The notes below the pieces were generated by a model that saw only the letters and a list, made by a program, of their open reading frames with translations, had not been told where the DNA came from and searched no databases. Positions 10,155-22,000 of a DNA stretch of 64,000 nt are shown here, piece by piece. The DNA is taken from contig OY725488.1 of NCBI GenBank assembly GCA_963281255.1, positions 5,677,524 to 5,741,523 of the forward strand, read 5' to 3'. The position numbers and the translations under genes are program-made. The stretch comes from Aphrocallistes beatrix. Lineage: Eukaryota; Porifera; Hexactinellida; Sceptrulophora; Aphrocallistidae. Within the stretch, counting starts at the first letter, position 1. Every line of letters starts with the position of its first letter.

Positions 10155-10697
10155 GTCCGATCTCGATTAATGTATATTTATTTATTTATTTATATATATA
10201 TATACAAGCGCGCTTCGCTTGCTTGAGCTGCGCGGCTGGCGGACACTTTGTGTCCGCCGGAGGCGCCCTGCGGGCGCCTGGGGTTACAGTGATTAATTAT
10301 AACGGAAATAACAACCCTAAATACGTCTGTCCTACTGTTATAATAGATATCGCACGAAAAATCACCAAATTTGCCAATTTTTAAAATTTTGATGCGTAAT
10401 GATGACGTCATAAAAAAGTGATGAGTCATCATTTTTTATGATAGTGTATCATATGTGAGGTATGTTAGTATACAGATTCTATTAAAATTTCAGCCTTATA
10501 TCTCCTATAATGGCTGAGTTATGCTCGAATAACTGTATTGCTTAACTTTTAAAAATGTGACAATGACGTCATAATTCCATGATGAGTCGACATTTTCGTC
10601 AGCTCAGAACTTACTGGAGCAATAGCCAAAAGACTCCCACATGCCAAAAATCAGCTTTCTGTGCCTGGCAGTTTCTTCAATCAATTCGTTACAGATA
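10155..10697 (-). mobile_element. Helentron-like repeat, reverse copy
   Basis: From ATTAATGTATATTTATTT and an AT microsatellite, through ACAAGCGCGCTTCGCTTGC and the GC-rich hairpins, to TCAATCAATTCGTTACAG. The reverse complement corresponds to the forward copy at 14905-15431. Body words include GATGACGTCAT, GATGAGTCATCA and ATCGATATCGCACG-like. The 80- and 65-residue frames inside it recur in other copies only because the repeat recurs. Confidence 0.7.
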
Positions 10698-10885
10698 CAG
10701 TCGACTCCGCTTAATAGGGCCACTGTTTAATCGGGTCAGCCGCTTAATTGGGCCACTTTTGGCAGGACCGGAATAGCTCTCACACATAGAAGCTAATACA
10801 AAATATTTTCGGTTAATAGGGTCCTCCGCTTAATCGGGGCGAAATGTCCTCCGACCGATGTGGCCCTATTAAGGGGAGTCGACTG
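10698..10885. mobile_element. pogo/Tigger-like MITE, 188 bp
   Basis: TIRs CAGTCGACTCCGCTTAATAG and the same sequence inverted at the other end with one mismatch (CCC for CCG), over at least 26 bp, flanked by TA on both sides. It sits between two head-to-head Helentron-like copies. Confidence 0.8.
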
Positions 10886-11353
10886 TATATATATATATGT
10901 AACGAATTGATTGAAGAAACTGCCAGACGCAGAAAGCTGATTTTTGGCATGCGGGAGTCTTTTGGCTATGGCTCCACTAGTTTTGAGTTCAGACGAAAAT
11001 GTCGACTCATCATGGAATTATGACGTCATTGTCATCTTTTTATAATTAGAAATTTCAGTTTTTCGACTATAACTCAGCCATTTTAGGTGATAGAAGGCTG
11101 AAGTTTTAATAGAATGTGTATATAAATATTTTTCACATGTGTTATATCATCAAAAAATTTAAAAACTGACAAATTTGATGATTTTTCGAGTGATATCGAT
11201 TATAGCAGTAAGACACACATGTTTAGAGATGCTATCTCCCCTATAATTACTCATCGTGAGCCCAGGCAGTGCCTCCGGCGGACACAAAGTGTCCGTCAGC
11301 CACTCAGCGCGCTTGTATATATATATATATATTAATCGAGTTTTAATAGTAAG
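10886..11353 (+). mobile_element. Helentron-like repeat, forward copy
   Basis: Starts at the TA microsatellite with GTAACGAATTGATTGAAG, has the shared body and ends GCGCGCTTGTATATATA, then ATTAATCGAGTTTTAATAG. The GC module is partly decayed. This copy shows that the clan carries the inverted end TCCTTACTATTAAAACTCG on its right side as well. Confidence 0.65.
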
Positions 11354-11512
11354 GATACAAACGCCATCTCTAAATATGTCTGTCCTACTGATATAATCGA
11401 TATCGCACGAAAAATCACCAAATTTGACATTCTTTTTAAAAAAATGCCTAATGATAACGTCAACAGAGTGATGAGTCATCATTGCCACGCAAGCAAGCGA
11501 TGCGCGCTTGTT
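11354..11512 (-). repeat. Truncated Helentron-like copy
   Basis: Reverse body fragment (ATCGATATCGCACGAAAAAT, GTGATGAGTCATCATT) fused to a forward terminus GCAAGCAAGCGATGCGCGC. A rearranged remnant. Confidence 0.5.
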
Positions 11513-12269
11513 ACTTTAACACTTGCATGCCCATAGCGAAAGTGAAAGTAAATTGAAAGTGAACTGAAAGTGAAAATGAAAATGGGGTCATTTCTATTTA
11601 TACCTTTGACCCCAAAGGCATTGCAGGGTTAAAAAAGGCAAGTCTAAAATTGTGAATTTTACGAGCGAAATTACAATTTTTGCATTGTCATTTTGTTTTA
11701 ACGTCAATTACACACCTAATTCTGACTTTCAGAGCCTACTATATCTTGCTGAATCCTTTAAACAAATACTAAAAAATTACACAACTAAATGATATCTACA
11801 AACATGAATATTTGCTTAAAAAAGCAGTAGTATTAAGAATTGCTATACTTTGATATACGTACTATATATTTGCTGGGATTTTCAAAAGATTTCTACAAAA
11901 AATTCCAGAAAAGGATGAATAATTAACTTTAAATTAAAGATTGTGAAAAAATGGTACATCATAGAAAAACTGCAACTGCAGGTGTTAAAATTATCTTATG
12001 TACCTTATTCGTCAAAAAATTATAGGGTTGCATACATTGATTCTGGGTTATCGCTTGTCTGGACTTTAAAATGTGTCGCGAAGTGTCAGATCGAAAATCA
12101 AATCGTATAGCAACTTCTTGAGCTCATGAACAGTCTACACATTGTGTCAAAATCTCATTAAGCTCATACTCATTGAAAACATAATAACATAGGGAGGCAC
12201 TCATTTCAGAAGTTGGCCACTATACATAATATAGTCGACAAACTAAAATGGAAAAAAAAGTTTAACATA
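11513..12269. other. Non-coding AT-rich DNA
   Basis: No gene or recognisable element. 11537-11580 holds a short run of GAAAGTGAA words. Confidence 0.4.
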
Positions 12270-12770
12270 AAGCGGTTGAGAAAATAGTTAATTTTACGTG
12301 TCTTATCAATTTCCATCTGATAAAACCTTTTCTTTGAGATAAAGCAATGATACAGTGTGTAAATATCGTAAGTCTTCAAACTAACTGCAATATCATGGAA
12401 ACTACTGCAATATCATATGGAAACTAACAATATCATGGAACATCAAGTCAAAGTGTGAAAAATTACCTGAAGCAAAGCTATTATCTACGCTGTATCAATA
12501 AATGAATGCTAATTATACGGGAAACATTCTAATTGCTATCCTTGATAATTTCCAGGTTGAAACTTGCAGCTACTAAATGCACAAATTACTGATTGTTCGT
12601 CTCTATTTCAAATATGATTCGTCGCCAAAGTGTCGTAACCCAAATCATTGCTGTGGTAAACGAATTACCCTATGTAGTAGACTATTGCATTACACTTGTA
12701 AAATCAGACATTAAGAAGATGCAACTAAATCATTGCATTCGTAGACCAATGATATTCTAATGTAAACTCA
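12270..12770 (+). repeat. Dispersed repeat E, copy 2
   Basis: Second direct copy of 9145-9560, about 3.1 kb downstream, with small indels and an internal duplication of the CTGCAATATCATGG segment. No ORF. Confidence 0.65.
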
Positions 12771-13005
12771 TCTGTTTGTGTAATTCAGGAAAATGCCGAG
12801 TGGGAATCTTAGACTTCTAAACGTATTTAGAAGTGCACTAGGATCTCACAGGGATTAAGTGGGAGGAAATACATTACATCCTCTCTAAATGTGATCAATA
12901 GGACTCTTTTGAGGCAATGTTTTATCATATCTACTTGTACTATAGTAACTATACGAAAGAAATTATGAAAGGGGAATTGGAAGTAGGGAATTGAAGAGTT
13001 TTGAG

Positions 13006-13613
13006 TAGGGTTTTTAATCCCGGGATTCCCGATCCCGGGATCCCGGGATCCCGGCTTGTTTTAGCCCGGGATTGAATCCCGGGATTCATTTTTCAATCCC
13101 GGGACTGATGATTAATGCAGTTTATACGTATATCACACATTTGTTGTAATGTCTATTGGTTTGTAAATACAGGGTTTCCCATAATTGGATGAAATAGTGA
13201 TTCAATATATATAACACACTTTGATTAATATACTATACAAAGTTGTGATACTAATAATATGGTCAAATTGAACTTGCAAGGACCTTTCTGATGTATTATA
13301 AAAGTGTTTGTATGTGACTCTTACACTTCAAATTTACAATATCTATATGATGGCTGAGAAAATCGTTTGCAAAATTTTGTAGGTGCACCCATTTGGAAAT
13401 ATTTCAAGCGTTCTCTATGTGGGAAATTAGCTCAGTGAATTCATGTAGTAAACAATTTCCGTAATTCAAAAATAGTCTCGTTATATGCACGTTATATATA
13501 CAAATACTAGCATACCAATTCTTGAAAATTACTGATCCCGGGATCCCGGGATTCAGAATTTGTCAATCCCGAAATCCCGGGATTGGAATTTTAGACCGGG
13601 ATTAAAAACCCTA
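13006..13613. mobile_element. hAT-like element with CCCGGGAT words, 8-bp TSD
   Basis: 608 bp starting TAGGGTTTTTAATCCCGG and ending with its inverse CCGGGATTAAAAACCCTA, flanked by exact GTTTTGAG duplications (12998-13005, 13614-13621). The match extends to 10 bp if the terminal T/A pair is counted as target. GATCCCGGGATCCCGGGAT clusters at both ends are strikingly GC-rich against an AT-rich centre. No transposase. Confidence 0.8.
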
Positions 13614-13778
13614 GTTTTGAGTTATACTTTTATTTTACCTGTACGTAATATCAGCCTGAACAGCTACAACAATAACTTACTGAATATTATTCAAGACACT
13701 TTGAACTGATACATAAAAACTACGAATAAAGATTTGGTGAAGAGCATATGTTCTTTACCAAATCAGTCTCCAAATCAC

Positions 13779-13937
13779 CTCTGTTGTAACTAATTATATG
13801 AATTGTTGGATTATGTGGTTGTTATTGTATTAACATTCAAAACTCATAAAGAAGTGGAAGAATCTTTAATTAATGAAATTAATAAATACAATAACAACCA
13901 CATAATCCAACAATTCATATAATTAGTTACAACAGAG
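13779..13937. mobile_element. Perfect 53-bp inverted repeat, fold-back element
   Basis: Arms 13779-13831 and 13885-13937 are exact reverse complements (CTCTGTTGTAACTAATTATA...), separated by a 53-bp AT-rich loop. No coding content. Perfect arms imply recent origin or ongoing gene conversion. Confidence 0.85.
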
Positions 13938-14079
13938 TTAATCAGATATTGAATTTATTAGTTTAAAGCTGTCAAAACGAATGGATATCGTTTGGAAAAA
14001 GGTTTCCTCTTTATGATTTGGAAAGTTCGATTCATAAGGTTTTTTCAAAGATTTATGCCCCAAAATATTAAATTTAACT

Positions 14080-14275
14080 GCTGATAGGGTAAAGAATGTT
14101 GGTTGACAGATCGATTGTGCAGTTCCGGGAAGTGAAAATATTGGCAGTGCACACCTACACCATAACGAAATCCTACATGCGAAATTTGGTAAAAATGGGA
14201 CTGATAGATTTCGCCGTAGCGAAAGTACTGACATACATCGTCCGTGCCACAAGGGCATTGCCTTTTTATAGTATC
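14080..14275. repeat. Dispersed repeat C, copy 1
   Basis: Shares CACACCTACACCATAA, AATTTGGTA and ATAGATTTCGC-like blocks and the CGTCCGTGCCA segment with 27005-27230, and the latter segment with 57010-57080. Non-coding. Confidence 0.5.
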
Positions 14276-14519
14276 TTATTATTAAAACGATTGGGGGTTT
14301 GGTCCGTATTGATTGGAACTGTCAAGTCCTAGGAGTATGAAAGGCATGAAGCGTCAAATGGTGACTACAGACAAGTTTGGATATCAAACGAAAATTTCAC
14401 CCTGCAAAACACAAAATAACAGAATTATAGAATATTAAATATCAAAATATAGAAATTAGATTATCTGTACTATCCGGCTTCTTCACTGCTATATTTAAGG
14501 GTTCTGGACAATACATAAT

Positions 14520-14835
14520 TAGACACACTGGACGCGAATGGCGGAAAATTCGTCGCTATCGTATCTAATGCATAAACAAGATTATAACCGGCATCCACTG
14601 TATTTCCATTTTCGGATGATTCGTGTCATAGCGGCTAAAAATCAAGACATCTAGCCTAGACAGTACAAGCTTGTACATAAGCTACGGTTGTAGTGCAAAA
14701 TCCCATGATTACATTATCATCGCCTAAAATGCCATGATATCAAATGACTACTTTAATTCCCCAACTTAAAAGCCTCCTTGACACCTGGTTTCGAGCTCCA
14801 TTCCTCCTTTCAAATGCAACTTCGACCCCAAGACT
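14520..14835 (-). repeat. Dispersed repeat B, reverse copy
   Basis: Reverse complement of much of 15955-16395: GGAAAATTCGTCGCTAT, GTACAAGCTTGTACATAAG, GCACTACAACCGTAGC (on the other strand). The two copies form a 1.1-kb-spaced inverted pair around a Helentron-like copy. Confidence 0.65.
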
Positions 14836-14904
14836 TCGAGAACATTGTGCAAGGAATGGAATGCAAATATTTCACATGGGAAGAAAATTCCATTATTCTT
14901 AAAT

Positions 14905-15431
14905 CCTTACTATTAAAACTCGATTAATGTTTGTGTATATATATCTGTAACGAATTGATTGAAGAAACTGTCAGGCCCAGAAGGCTGATTTTTGGCATGT
15001 TAGAGTCTTTTGGCTGTGGCTCCAGTAAGTTCTGAGCTCAGACGAAAATATCCACTCATCATGGAATTATGACGTCATTGTCACCTTTTTTTAAATTAGA
15101 AATTTCTGTTTTTCGACCATAACTCAGCCATTCTAAGTGATAGAAAGCTGAAAATTTAATAGAATCTGTATATTAATATATCTCACATATGATACAACTA
15201 TCATAAAAAAATGATGACTCATCACTCTGTTATGCCGTCATCATTACGCATCAAAATTTTGAAAATTGACAAATTTGGTGATTTTTCGTGCGATATCGAT
15301 TATAACAGTATTTAGAGATGTTATCTCCCTTATAATTGATCAATGTGACCCCAGGCGCCCGCAGGGCGCCTCCGGCGGACACAAAGTGTCCGCCAGCCGC
15401 GCAGCGCAAGCAAGCGAAGCGCGCTTGTTAC
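14905..15431 (+). mobile_element. Helentron-like repeat, best-preserved copy
   Basis: Left end TCCTTACTATTAAAACTCG, then ATTAATGTTTG, a TA microsatellite and GTAACGAATTGATTGAAG. The body has GATGACTCATCACT and TTATGACGTCAT words. The right end carries three hairpins: GGCGCCCGCAGGGCGCC, GGCGGACAC/GTGTCCGCC and AAGCGAAGCGCGCTTG. The TC start, end hairpins and microsatellite resemble Helentron/HINE non-autonomous elements; this class is inference. No Rep/helicase frame is present. Confidence 0.65.
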
Positions 15432-15434
15432 TTA

Positions 15435-15515
15435 TAAAATCTGGCCGGATATTGCTTCATATCCTGTAAATGACTGGATACCGGATTAAAACTAGATATT
15501 CGGTACAGCTCTAGG
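15435..15515. repeat. Partial palindromic-word element end
   Basis: ATCTGGCCGGATATTGC, GGATACCGGATTA and ATATTCGGTACAGCTCTAGG look like one end of a CCGGATAT-word TIR element. The partner end is missing. Confidence 0.3.
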
Positions 15516-15954
15516 AGCGACCTGCGACCGACCACAGGAGTGTCTAGGAGCTTGCATCCCAGGAGAAAATTGGGAATCTTCGGCATTGAACTATCGATAT
15601 ACAGCTAAATCATTGCATTCTATAGCAAATTTGACTATTAATTACCATATCTAAAGTTACAATGTCAATAAAATAAATGAAAAACTCGGAGCTCTCAATC
15701 CGATAACTGAATTTGGCTCATGACCCTTTGGATCCGTCATTGTTAGTGGAGGGGGACCTGGCTCCCTCCCCTCCCCCCAGATTCGCCCCCTGGCATTAAT
15801 GATTTATCATCAAATGAGTTGATGCTCTAGCAATACTGCTGAATAAGGTACATGTAAAATAAACTAGAAGACCTGGGAATACTATAATAAACCAAGTAAA
15901 CAATACTATTAGCCTTCAAAGTTATCTTGGTTAGAATCTCAATATCTTATATAT

Positions 15955-16395
15955 TAAAACGTTACCGGAAAATTCGTCGCCGGAAGATTAATCCCCGGAA
16001 ACCTAAGTTGTATATACAATGTGTAATAATGGAGGAAGTGGGTGCTTTTAGGTGTGGAAATATGATCAAGGGGCCGAAGGCCGATTGCATTTGAAAGGAG
16101 AAATGGAGCTCGAAACCAGGTATCAAAGAGGCTTTTTGAGGTGGAGAATTAAAATACATGTAGTCTGTTGATATCTTTCCATTTTAGGCGCATGATAATG
16201 TAATCATGGGATTTTGCACTACAACCGTAGCTTATGTACAAGCTTGTACTGTCTGTGTCTTGATTTTTAGTCGCTATGACTCGAAATGATCCGAAAATGG
16301 AAATACAGTGGATGCCGGTTATATTCTTATTTATGCATTAGATGCCATAGCGACGAATTTTCCGGCGACGAATATTCCTTGCGACGAATTTTCTG
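15955..16395 (+). repeat. Dispersed repeat B, forward copy
   Basis: Begins TTAAAACGTTACCGG and contains the reiterated word GACGAATTTTCCGGCGACGA near its right end. Reverse partner at 14520-14835. No coding sequence. Confidence 0.6.
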
Positions 16396-16955
16396 CCATT
16401 CATATTAAGTTAAAACGCTAGGATTTTGTTTATTTGTTTGTCCGAATTGATTGAAGAATTGAAAAGTCGTAGAGATATGAAAATTGGCATGTAGGTGTCA
16501 AATGAGTCTACGATTAGGCTCTAAGATCTAGGTGAAATAGGTGAAATTTTCACACCTTTTCTATACAATATACTATATGACTTCATTCTCACAATAGAAA
16601 TCATTGTACGGCACTACAATACACTATCATGTTATGAATACTTCAAAGCAATAACTTATATGGTTGTTATTATAGTGTATAGCAATGAAAAATGTCATAT
16701 CTATATTTTCGCACCTTTATATTCATATTTTCACACCTGACGAATTTTGAAAAATATGCTAGATACTAGCTTCCAACGGTTAATATAGGGTTTTTAGGGG
16801 TGTAGATATCGGATATCTTATTTTCGCATCTATATGATAAATTATTTGTTTACTTTTGTTTACAATAGTTACATAAAGTGAACAAATTACAAAAGTATGG
16901 TAGAGATTGGCTCCCAACGGTTGACATAGAGTTTTTTGGGGTGTAGAGTTCGAAT
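16396..16955 (+). repeat. Family D element, left end and tandem units
   Basis: Starts TTAAAACGCTAGG, then GTTTATTTGTTTGTCCG and AATTGATTGAAGAATTG. This end style parallels the Helentron-like clan, but the body (CACACCTTTTCTATAC, GGTTGACATAGAG, GTTTACAATAGTTACATAAA) differs. The left part is inverted at 38150-38440. A hAT element interrupts it at 16956. Confidence 0.55.
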
Positions 16956-17263
16956 CATAGGCGCCAAGTATGGGTAGCTGGGGGGGCGTGCTGCCGGGCA
17001 GTGGAGCAGTGGAGGGAGCTGTGGTATTGCAGGACATCACACTAACTTATACGTTACAACTAAACTCCAAAAATATGTTAATTGAGTCTAGATATATATC
17101 TCAATTACATTTTTATTCCACTCTAGTCGAGATTTTCTTTTCCCTAGGTGGCAACAATAGCTGTAGATCGATATTTGCAAGCCCCCTAACCCCCCTGACC
17201 ATCGCTCGCTCGCTCTTGCCCCACCCCAGGTTGTATTTTATTTTTAAAAACTTGGCGCCTATG
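16956..17263. mobile_element. hAT-like MITE, 8-bp TSD, nested in family D
   Basis: 308 bp with TIRs CATAGGCGCCAAGT and ACTTGGCGCCTATG, flanked by exact GTTCGAAT (16948-16955 and 17264-17271). Contains a GC-rich purine tract (GCTGGGGGGGCGTGCTG). The 102-residue frame across it is not considered a gene. Confidence 0.8.
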
Positions 17264-17287
17264 GTTCGAATATCTTAATTTTGAATC

Positions 17288-18030
17288 TACAAGCGCGCTT
17301 CGCTTGCTTGCGCTGTGCGGCTAGCGGAGACTTTGTGGCCACCTAGGCTCACACTGATTAATTATATGGTGGATAACATCTTTAAATACGTATGTCTTAC
17401 TGTTTTAATCGATATCACTCGAAAAATCACAAAATTTATCAATTTTTTTGGTTGTAATGATGACGTCATAACAGAATGATGAGTCATCATTTTTTAAAAT
17501 GATAGTTGTATCATATGTGAATAATATTACTATTCACATTCTATTAAAATTTCAGCCTCCTATCACCCAAAATGGCTGAGTTATAGTCGAAAAACTGAAA
17601 TTTCTAATTATCAAAAAAGTGACAATAACGTCATAATTCCATAATGAGTCGACATTTTCGTCTGAGGTCAGAACTTAGTGGAGCCATGGCCAAAAGACAT
17701 ACCAAAAATAACTCACCCATTTTAGGTGATAGAAGGCTGAAATTTTAATAAAATGTGAATGTTAATATATCTCAAATATGATACAACTCTCACAAAAAAT
17801 GATGACTCATCACTTAATTGAAGTTATCTTTATGCATCAAAAATCGACAAATTTTGTGATTTTTCGAGTGATTATAATACGTAGTAATTCATACGGTAGT
17901 ACAAGTATTTAGAGATGTTATCTACCTTATAATTAATCAATGTGAGCCTAGGTGTCCAAAGGGCGCTTCCTGCGGACATGAAATGTTCGCCGCCCCCACA
18001 GCGCAAGCAAGCGATGGGCGCTTGTTGTTA
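17288..18030. mobile_element. Two Helentron-like copies, head to head
   Basis: A reverse copy (17288-17700, starting CAAGCGCGCTTCGCTTGC) abuts a truncated forward copy (17705-18030, ending GCGCAAGCAAGCGATGG), giving a large imperfect palindrome. Body words are GATGACGTCAT and ATGAGTCATCATTT. Confidence 0.6.
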
Positions 18031-18319
18031 TTAATCATTCAAAGCAATAACTAACTTATGTGTGTTCATTTTTTTAATAGTAGATAACATTAAAAAGATA
18101 TAGTGTTTTTATTTTCACACGTATTTATTTCCTGTATTTCTATCCTTTTAATTAATAGCTTGTGGTTACTTACTTTACATATCTTGATTTCCCTTCTCAG
18201 TATATATATTGACAAAGTTTGATAAAATTAAACTTGGCGCCTTTTAGATCGCAACACTTGGATTTTAGTGTATAGAATCGGAATATTAACTGTATTTTCC
18301 AGACGACATGATAATAATA

Positions 18320-18620
18320 ATTTTCTTTGTTTACAATTTATGCATAAAATAAACAAATTCCAAAAATAGGTTAGAGACTAGCTTTCAACAGTTGATATAA
18401 GGTGTCGATTCCGAATTACTTTTTCCCAACCTATTTGATTAATATTTTACTTTATTTCTTTCCAATAGATGCATAAATTAAACGAATTTCAAAACGGATT
18501 AGTGAAAGTAATCAATATTAGGCGCACGTAGGGGGCGTCTGAGTTATTTGATATCTCCAGGCGCCCGTTGGGCGACTCTGCGGACACGAGTGTTTTCTAA
18601 CCGAGCTTGTTTACGGTATA
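18320..18620 (+). repeat. Family D units and decayed terminus
   Basis: TTTACAATTTATGCATAAAA and AGAGACTAGCTTTCAACAG units in tandem, then a weak GC module (GGCGCCCGTTGGGCGAC). No gene. Confidence 0.45.
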
Positions 18621-18767
18621 ATCTGGTTCTAGCACTTGTTAGGCTATGTAATATTTCATGATTTATCATTAATTAACTGGATGTTCAGAGATCCTAACCC
18701 CTGGAAAATGAAATGTGTGAGAATATTTTTCGCTCGGCTACTACTTCATCTCTAATCCTTTCAGACT

Positions 18768-18880
18768 ACTGTCAGGGAGCTGCGTGCATTTGTCAGAATA
18801 GAGTTTTGTAATATTGTCATTTGTCAGAATTCATTATTGGTCTACAATTACTTAAATTCTGACAAATGCCCCTGACAGGT
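18768..18880. mobile_element. Small fold-back TIR element
   Basis: CTGTCAGGGAGCTGCGTGC then ATTTGTCAGAAT at one side; ATTCTGACAAATGCCCCTGACAG is the inverse at the other. Another fragment (ATTCTGACAAATGCAACTCC) lies at 36062. Confidence 0.55.
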
Positions 18881-19080
18881 CTTATATTGAGTAGGCTATG
18901 CTCTATCCTTGGTAAAGATGTATTCAGTTGATTATATAATTGCATTCATTTCTTTAATATCCAGATCATTCATTATATAAAGATGTGGTTATTATTTTAA
19001 TTAGGATGATTTGACGAATGTGTACATACGATCATAAGTTACATTCTTCAACTGTCTAATTCCAACTCTTCATAGCGATT

Positions 19081-22000
19081 ATGCCCTACACTACAGCTCT
19101 AGCCTGGCTTTTAATGAATTTATTTTTTGTTATTTGTATATTTGTTTCTATTTCTGGTAAGTATAAAACCTATTTATTTATGAAGAGGCTATTGACACCT
19201 TTCGGTGTCAATAGCCTCGCGCTTTATATAGTCTAATAATAAATTAGCTAAATCCTGCTTTTACAGCTTTTACATGAAATTTACCCATTCTGTCCCACTT
19301 TATTTTATTCCACGTATAATCCTTCTCTATTCTAAATCTGCGAGGTTCCTTTTGCCTTCACAGAAACATTAAACTTTTAATAATCCTTCCTCAGATGCGC
19401 AAGAGAATATTTTAAGAATCACTTCACCTGCAAAGATATTCGCAACATCATCTGACAGATTACCTGCAGGTGTCGACATTCCTTGTTCTTTCGAAGCTTC
19501 CTCCTTGCCAAACGTATCCTGGTACTTGAACAATACTCTGCTACCGTCTGCTAACTCCATTACTAGAACCGTGCCCTATGTTAATGACGTCATCATCCTA
19601 GAAGAGACACTTAACGCCACGCAGGAGGGAGTCTACCACTGTAGAACTACCGTGACTCAAGGTTCTCTCAGATCTCCTCACTATACAGTTAAGATATACG
19701 GTATGTCGGGTAATCATTAACATTATTTTTGATATCCAGTACTATATAAGCTTGTATAGTTTTTAAGATAGAATGTGACAGCGATATCAGGGCCGGATTA
19801 ATACCTTAGTAGGCCTGGGGCACTTTTTTTCTTCAGACATTTCAACACAAAATTTACCTATTAATTTAATTTTGTTTTGAAATGCTAGTTTAATAAATGG
19901 AATCATAAATATGAAGTTATTTAATAGTGCTTGGAAATGATGTTGAATGCTGGCTACAGTGTAACTTTCCGGCTCTTTTTCTTCGCAAATTGAATTATCA
20001 CGTCTCTAAAATCTATTGAGCGAAGCAGCTCGTACTCAATAGATAGGAGCGACAGTGATGAAAGTTTGGATTGTCCAATTGTTGATCTTAGACAATTTTT
20101 CACGACTTTCAATTTGGAAAACGATCTTTCTCCTTCACAGCTTGTTCCAAGTATTGCGAGATATATCCTCATGGCTACGTTCACATTTGGGAAGCTACTG
20201 ATAAATTTGTCTCGGATTTGAGATTGCAACATTTCACATACTCCTGTTGTTTCAAGGGTAAGGGGTACGTCTTCTCCGAGTTCCACTGTATATATTTTAG
20301 GCCCCTAACTTTCATAGGCCTGGGGCACAGTGCCTCTAGTGCCCTATGGATAATCCGGCCCTGAGCGATATAGAAGAGAAAATGCAATATAATACGTGTG
20401 TATGAATCTAAGTATGTAGTACCATATCAATATTTGATGAAGTTGACTAATTCATTAAAAATGGTAAAGAATAATGAATTATTCGAATAATTCATTATTC
20501 AAGCATGAATTAGTCAATCATAAGCCAAGTTAATTAATTCATGAATTAATGAATTATTCGAATAATTCTTAATTCCTGAAATATGAATTATTCAAATAAT
20601 TCTTTATTCAGGAATTATGAATTATTCGAATATCATATAACTTATGATATTTTCTTGTAAAAAACTTTCAATTTTGAATAATTATTTTCAGGCTTGATGA
20701 ATTATGAATTATTCGAATTATTCGAATTATTCATTAATTCGTGAATTAGTCAACTTAGATTCCATCCTAATTCGTAATTTCATCAAGTATGAGTCTAGAA
20801 TCTAGATTCTACGTAGTCACTACGTTCATTTCCCTATACACTACTCCTCATACTTCATTGTAACTTTGAAGTAATTTCTCAAATGAGATGCATGTCTTGG
20901 TAGTTATTTATTCTGGTAATCACGGACATATCACATAGTCGAATGGATTTAAGTGCTGGTCCTGGAATGAATTTATTACTGTACAAGTACAAGTATTATC
21001 TCATTTATAAACCATATGATATGTTATCTTGGTTCTTCTCAGTTTTCTCTATCTGCAAATGAATATTCCACATACCTCAATGGAGAGAAATTAGCTCGAT
21101 TAGAAGAATAGATACTCTGGATCCTTCTATTGATTCAGAATCTGATCGCTACATTCTAAACATCTTCTAGATGGCTTCTTATATATCAAGGAATTTGACC
21201 TAAAATAATTTGGTGAATTTAGAAAATGGCCTAAAGGAGTATTTTGTTGGAGATTGACCCAATTCTGGAGATAATATGGATCTTGCCCCAAGTTTGTATT
21301 TCGAGATTTGAATACGGCCCTAAATACCATGGATCTCTAGGTTAGATTGACTAGAAAACAATACTGGGCGGGCGCAGCATTTTAGGACAATGAGTGGCAT
21401 TTCTTATGTCCTGGAACCGGTCGGACACTTTAGGTGCAGAATACAGACCAAAATACCAGGGATTCTCGGTTTGTGAATCTTTGGTCTAAAACCATATTTG
21501 AATATTAGGTCATTTTCCAATAGAAATAATTTGGGGCCAAATTCCTATTTCGATTTTAGGCTATTTTCCTATGTCGGAAATTTCTTTAGGTCAAAATCCG
21601 CGATTTTATAGGTCAAATTACAATGTCTCTCCAAATCCAATCATGGAATTGTAAGTCCTTCAAAGTTCTAAATGCCGATGCATTTATCGAAGTCTATGAC
21701 AATAATCTATGTCTGCTTCTCTCTCTATTGTCATCGTGAATCTCTACTAACTAAGCACGTTCAAATTTTTCATTGAGATTATAAGCATTTATAGTGCGAT
21801 AAGTGCTTGAATAGGATTCACTAATATATTCACTCCAGGTGTTCTGATAAACAAATGCGATGGATTGATTTTAACTATTCTCATCCTATTTAGACAGAAA
21901 GCTAAATCTTGACATAACTGAATATTTTGTTACTAGCTCGATCTTCGAGAATATTTTCAGCTCAGGTCAAAAATTGAATGATATGACAATTACCGTTTTT

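Noticed and set aside
10190..11488. Minus-strand frames sharing similar peptides (also near 52440 and 52840)
   Set aside because: Similarity reflects repeated copies of the same non-coding element; frames differ in length and have stops.
11537..11580. Cluster of GAAAGTGAA words resembling interferon-response elements
   Set aside because: Low-complexity purine run with no gene nearby; no support for regulatory use.
16970..17278. 102-residue + frame
   Set aside because: Lies inside a hAT-like MITE with an 8-bp TSD and spans its end; not a gene.
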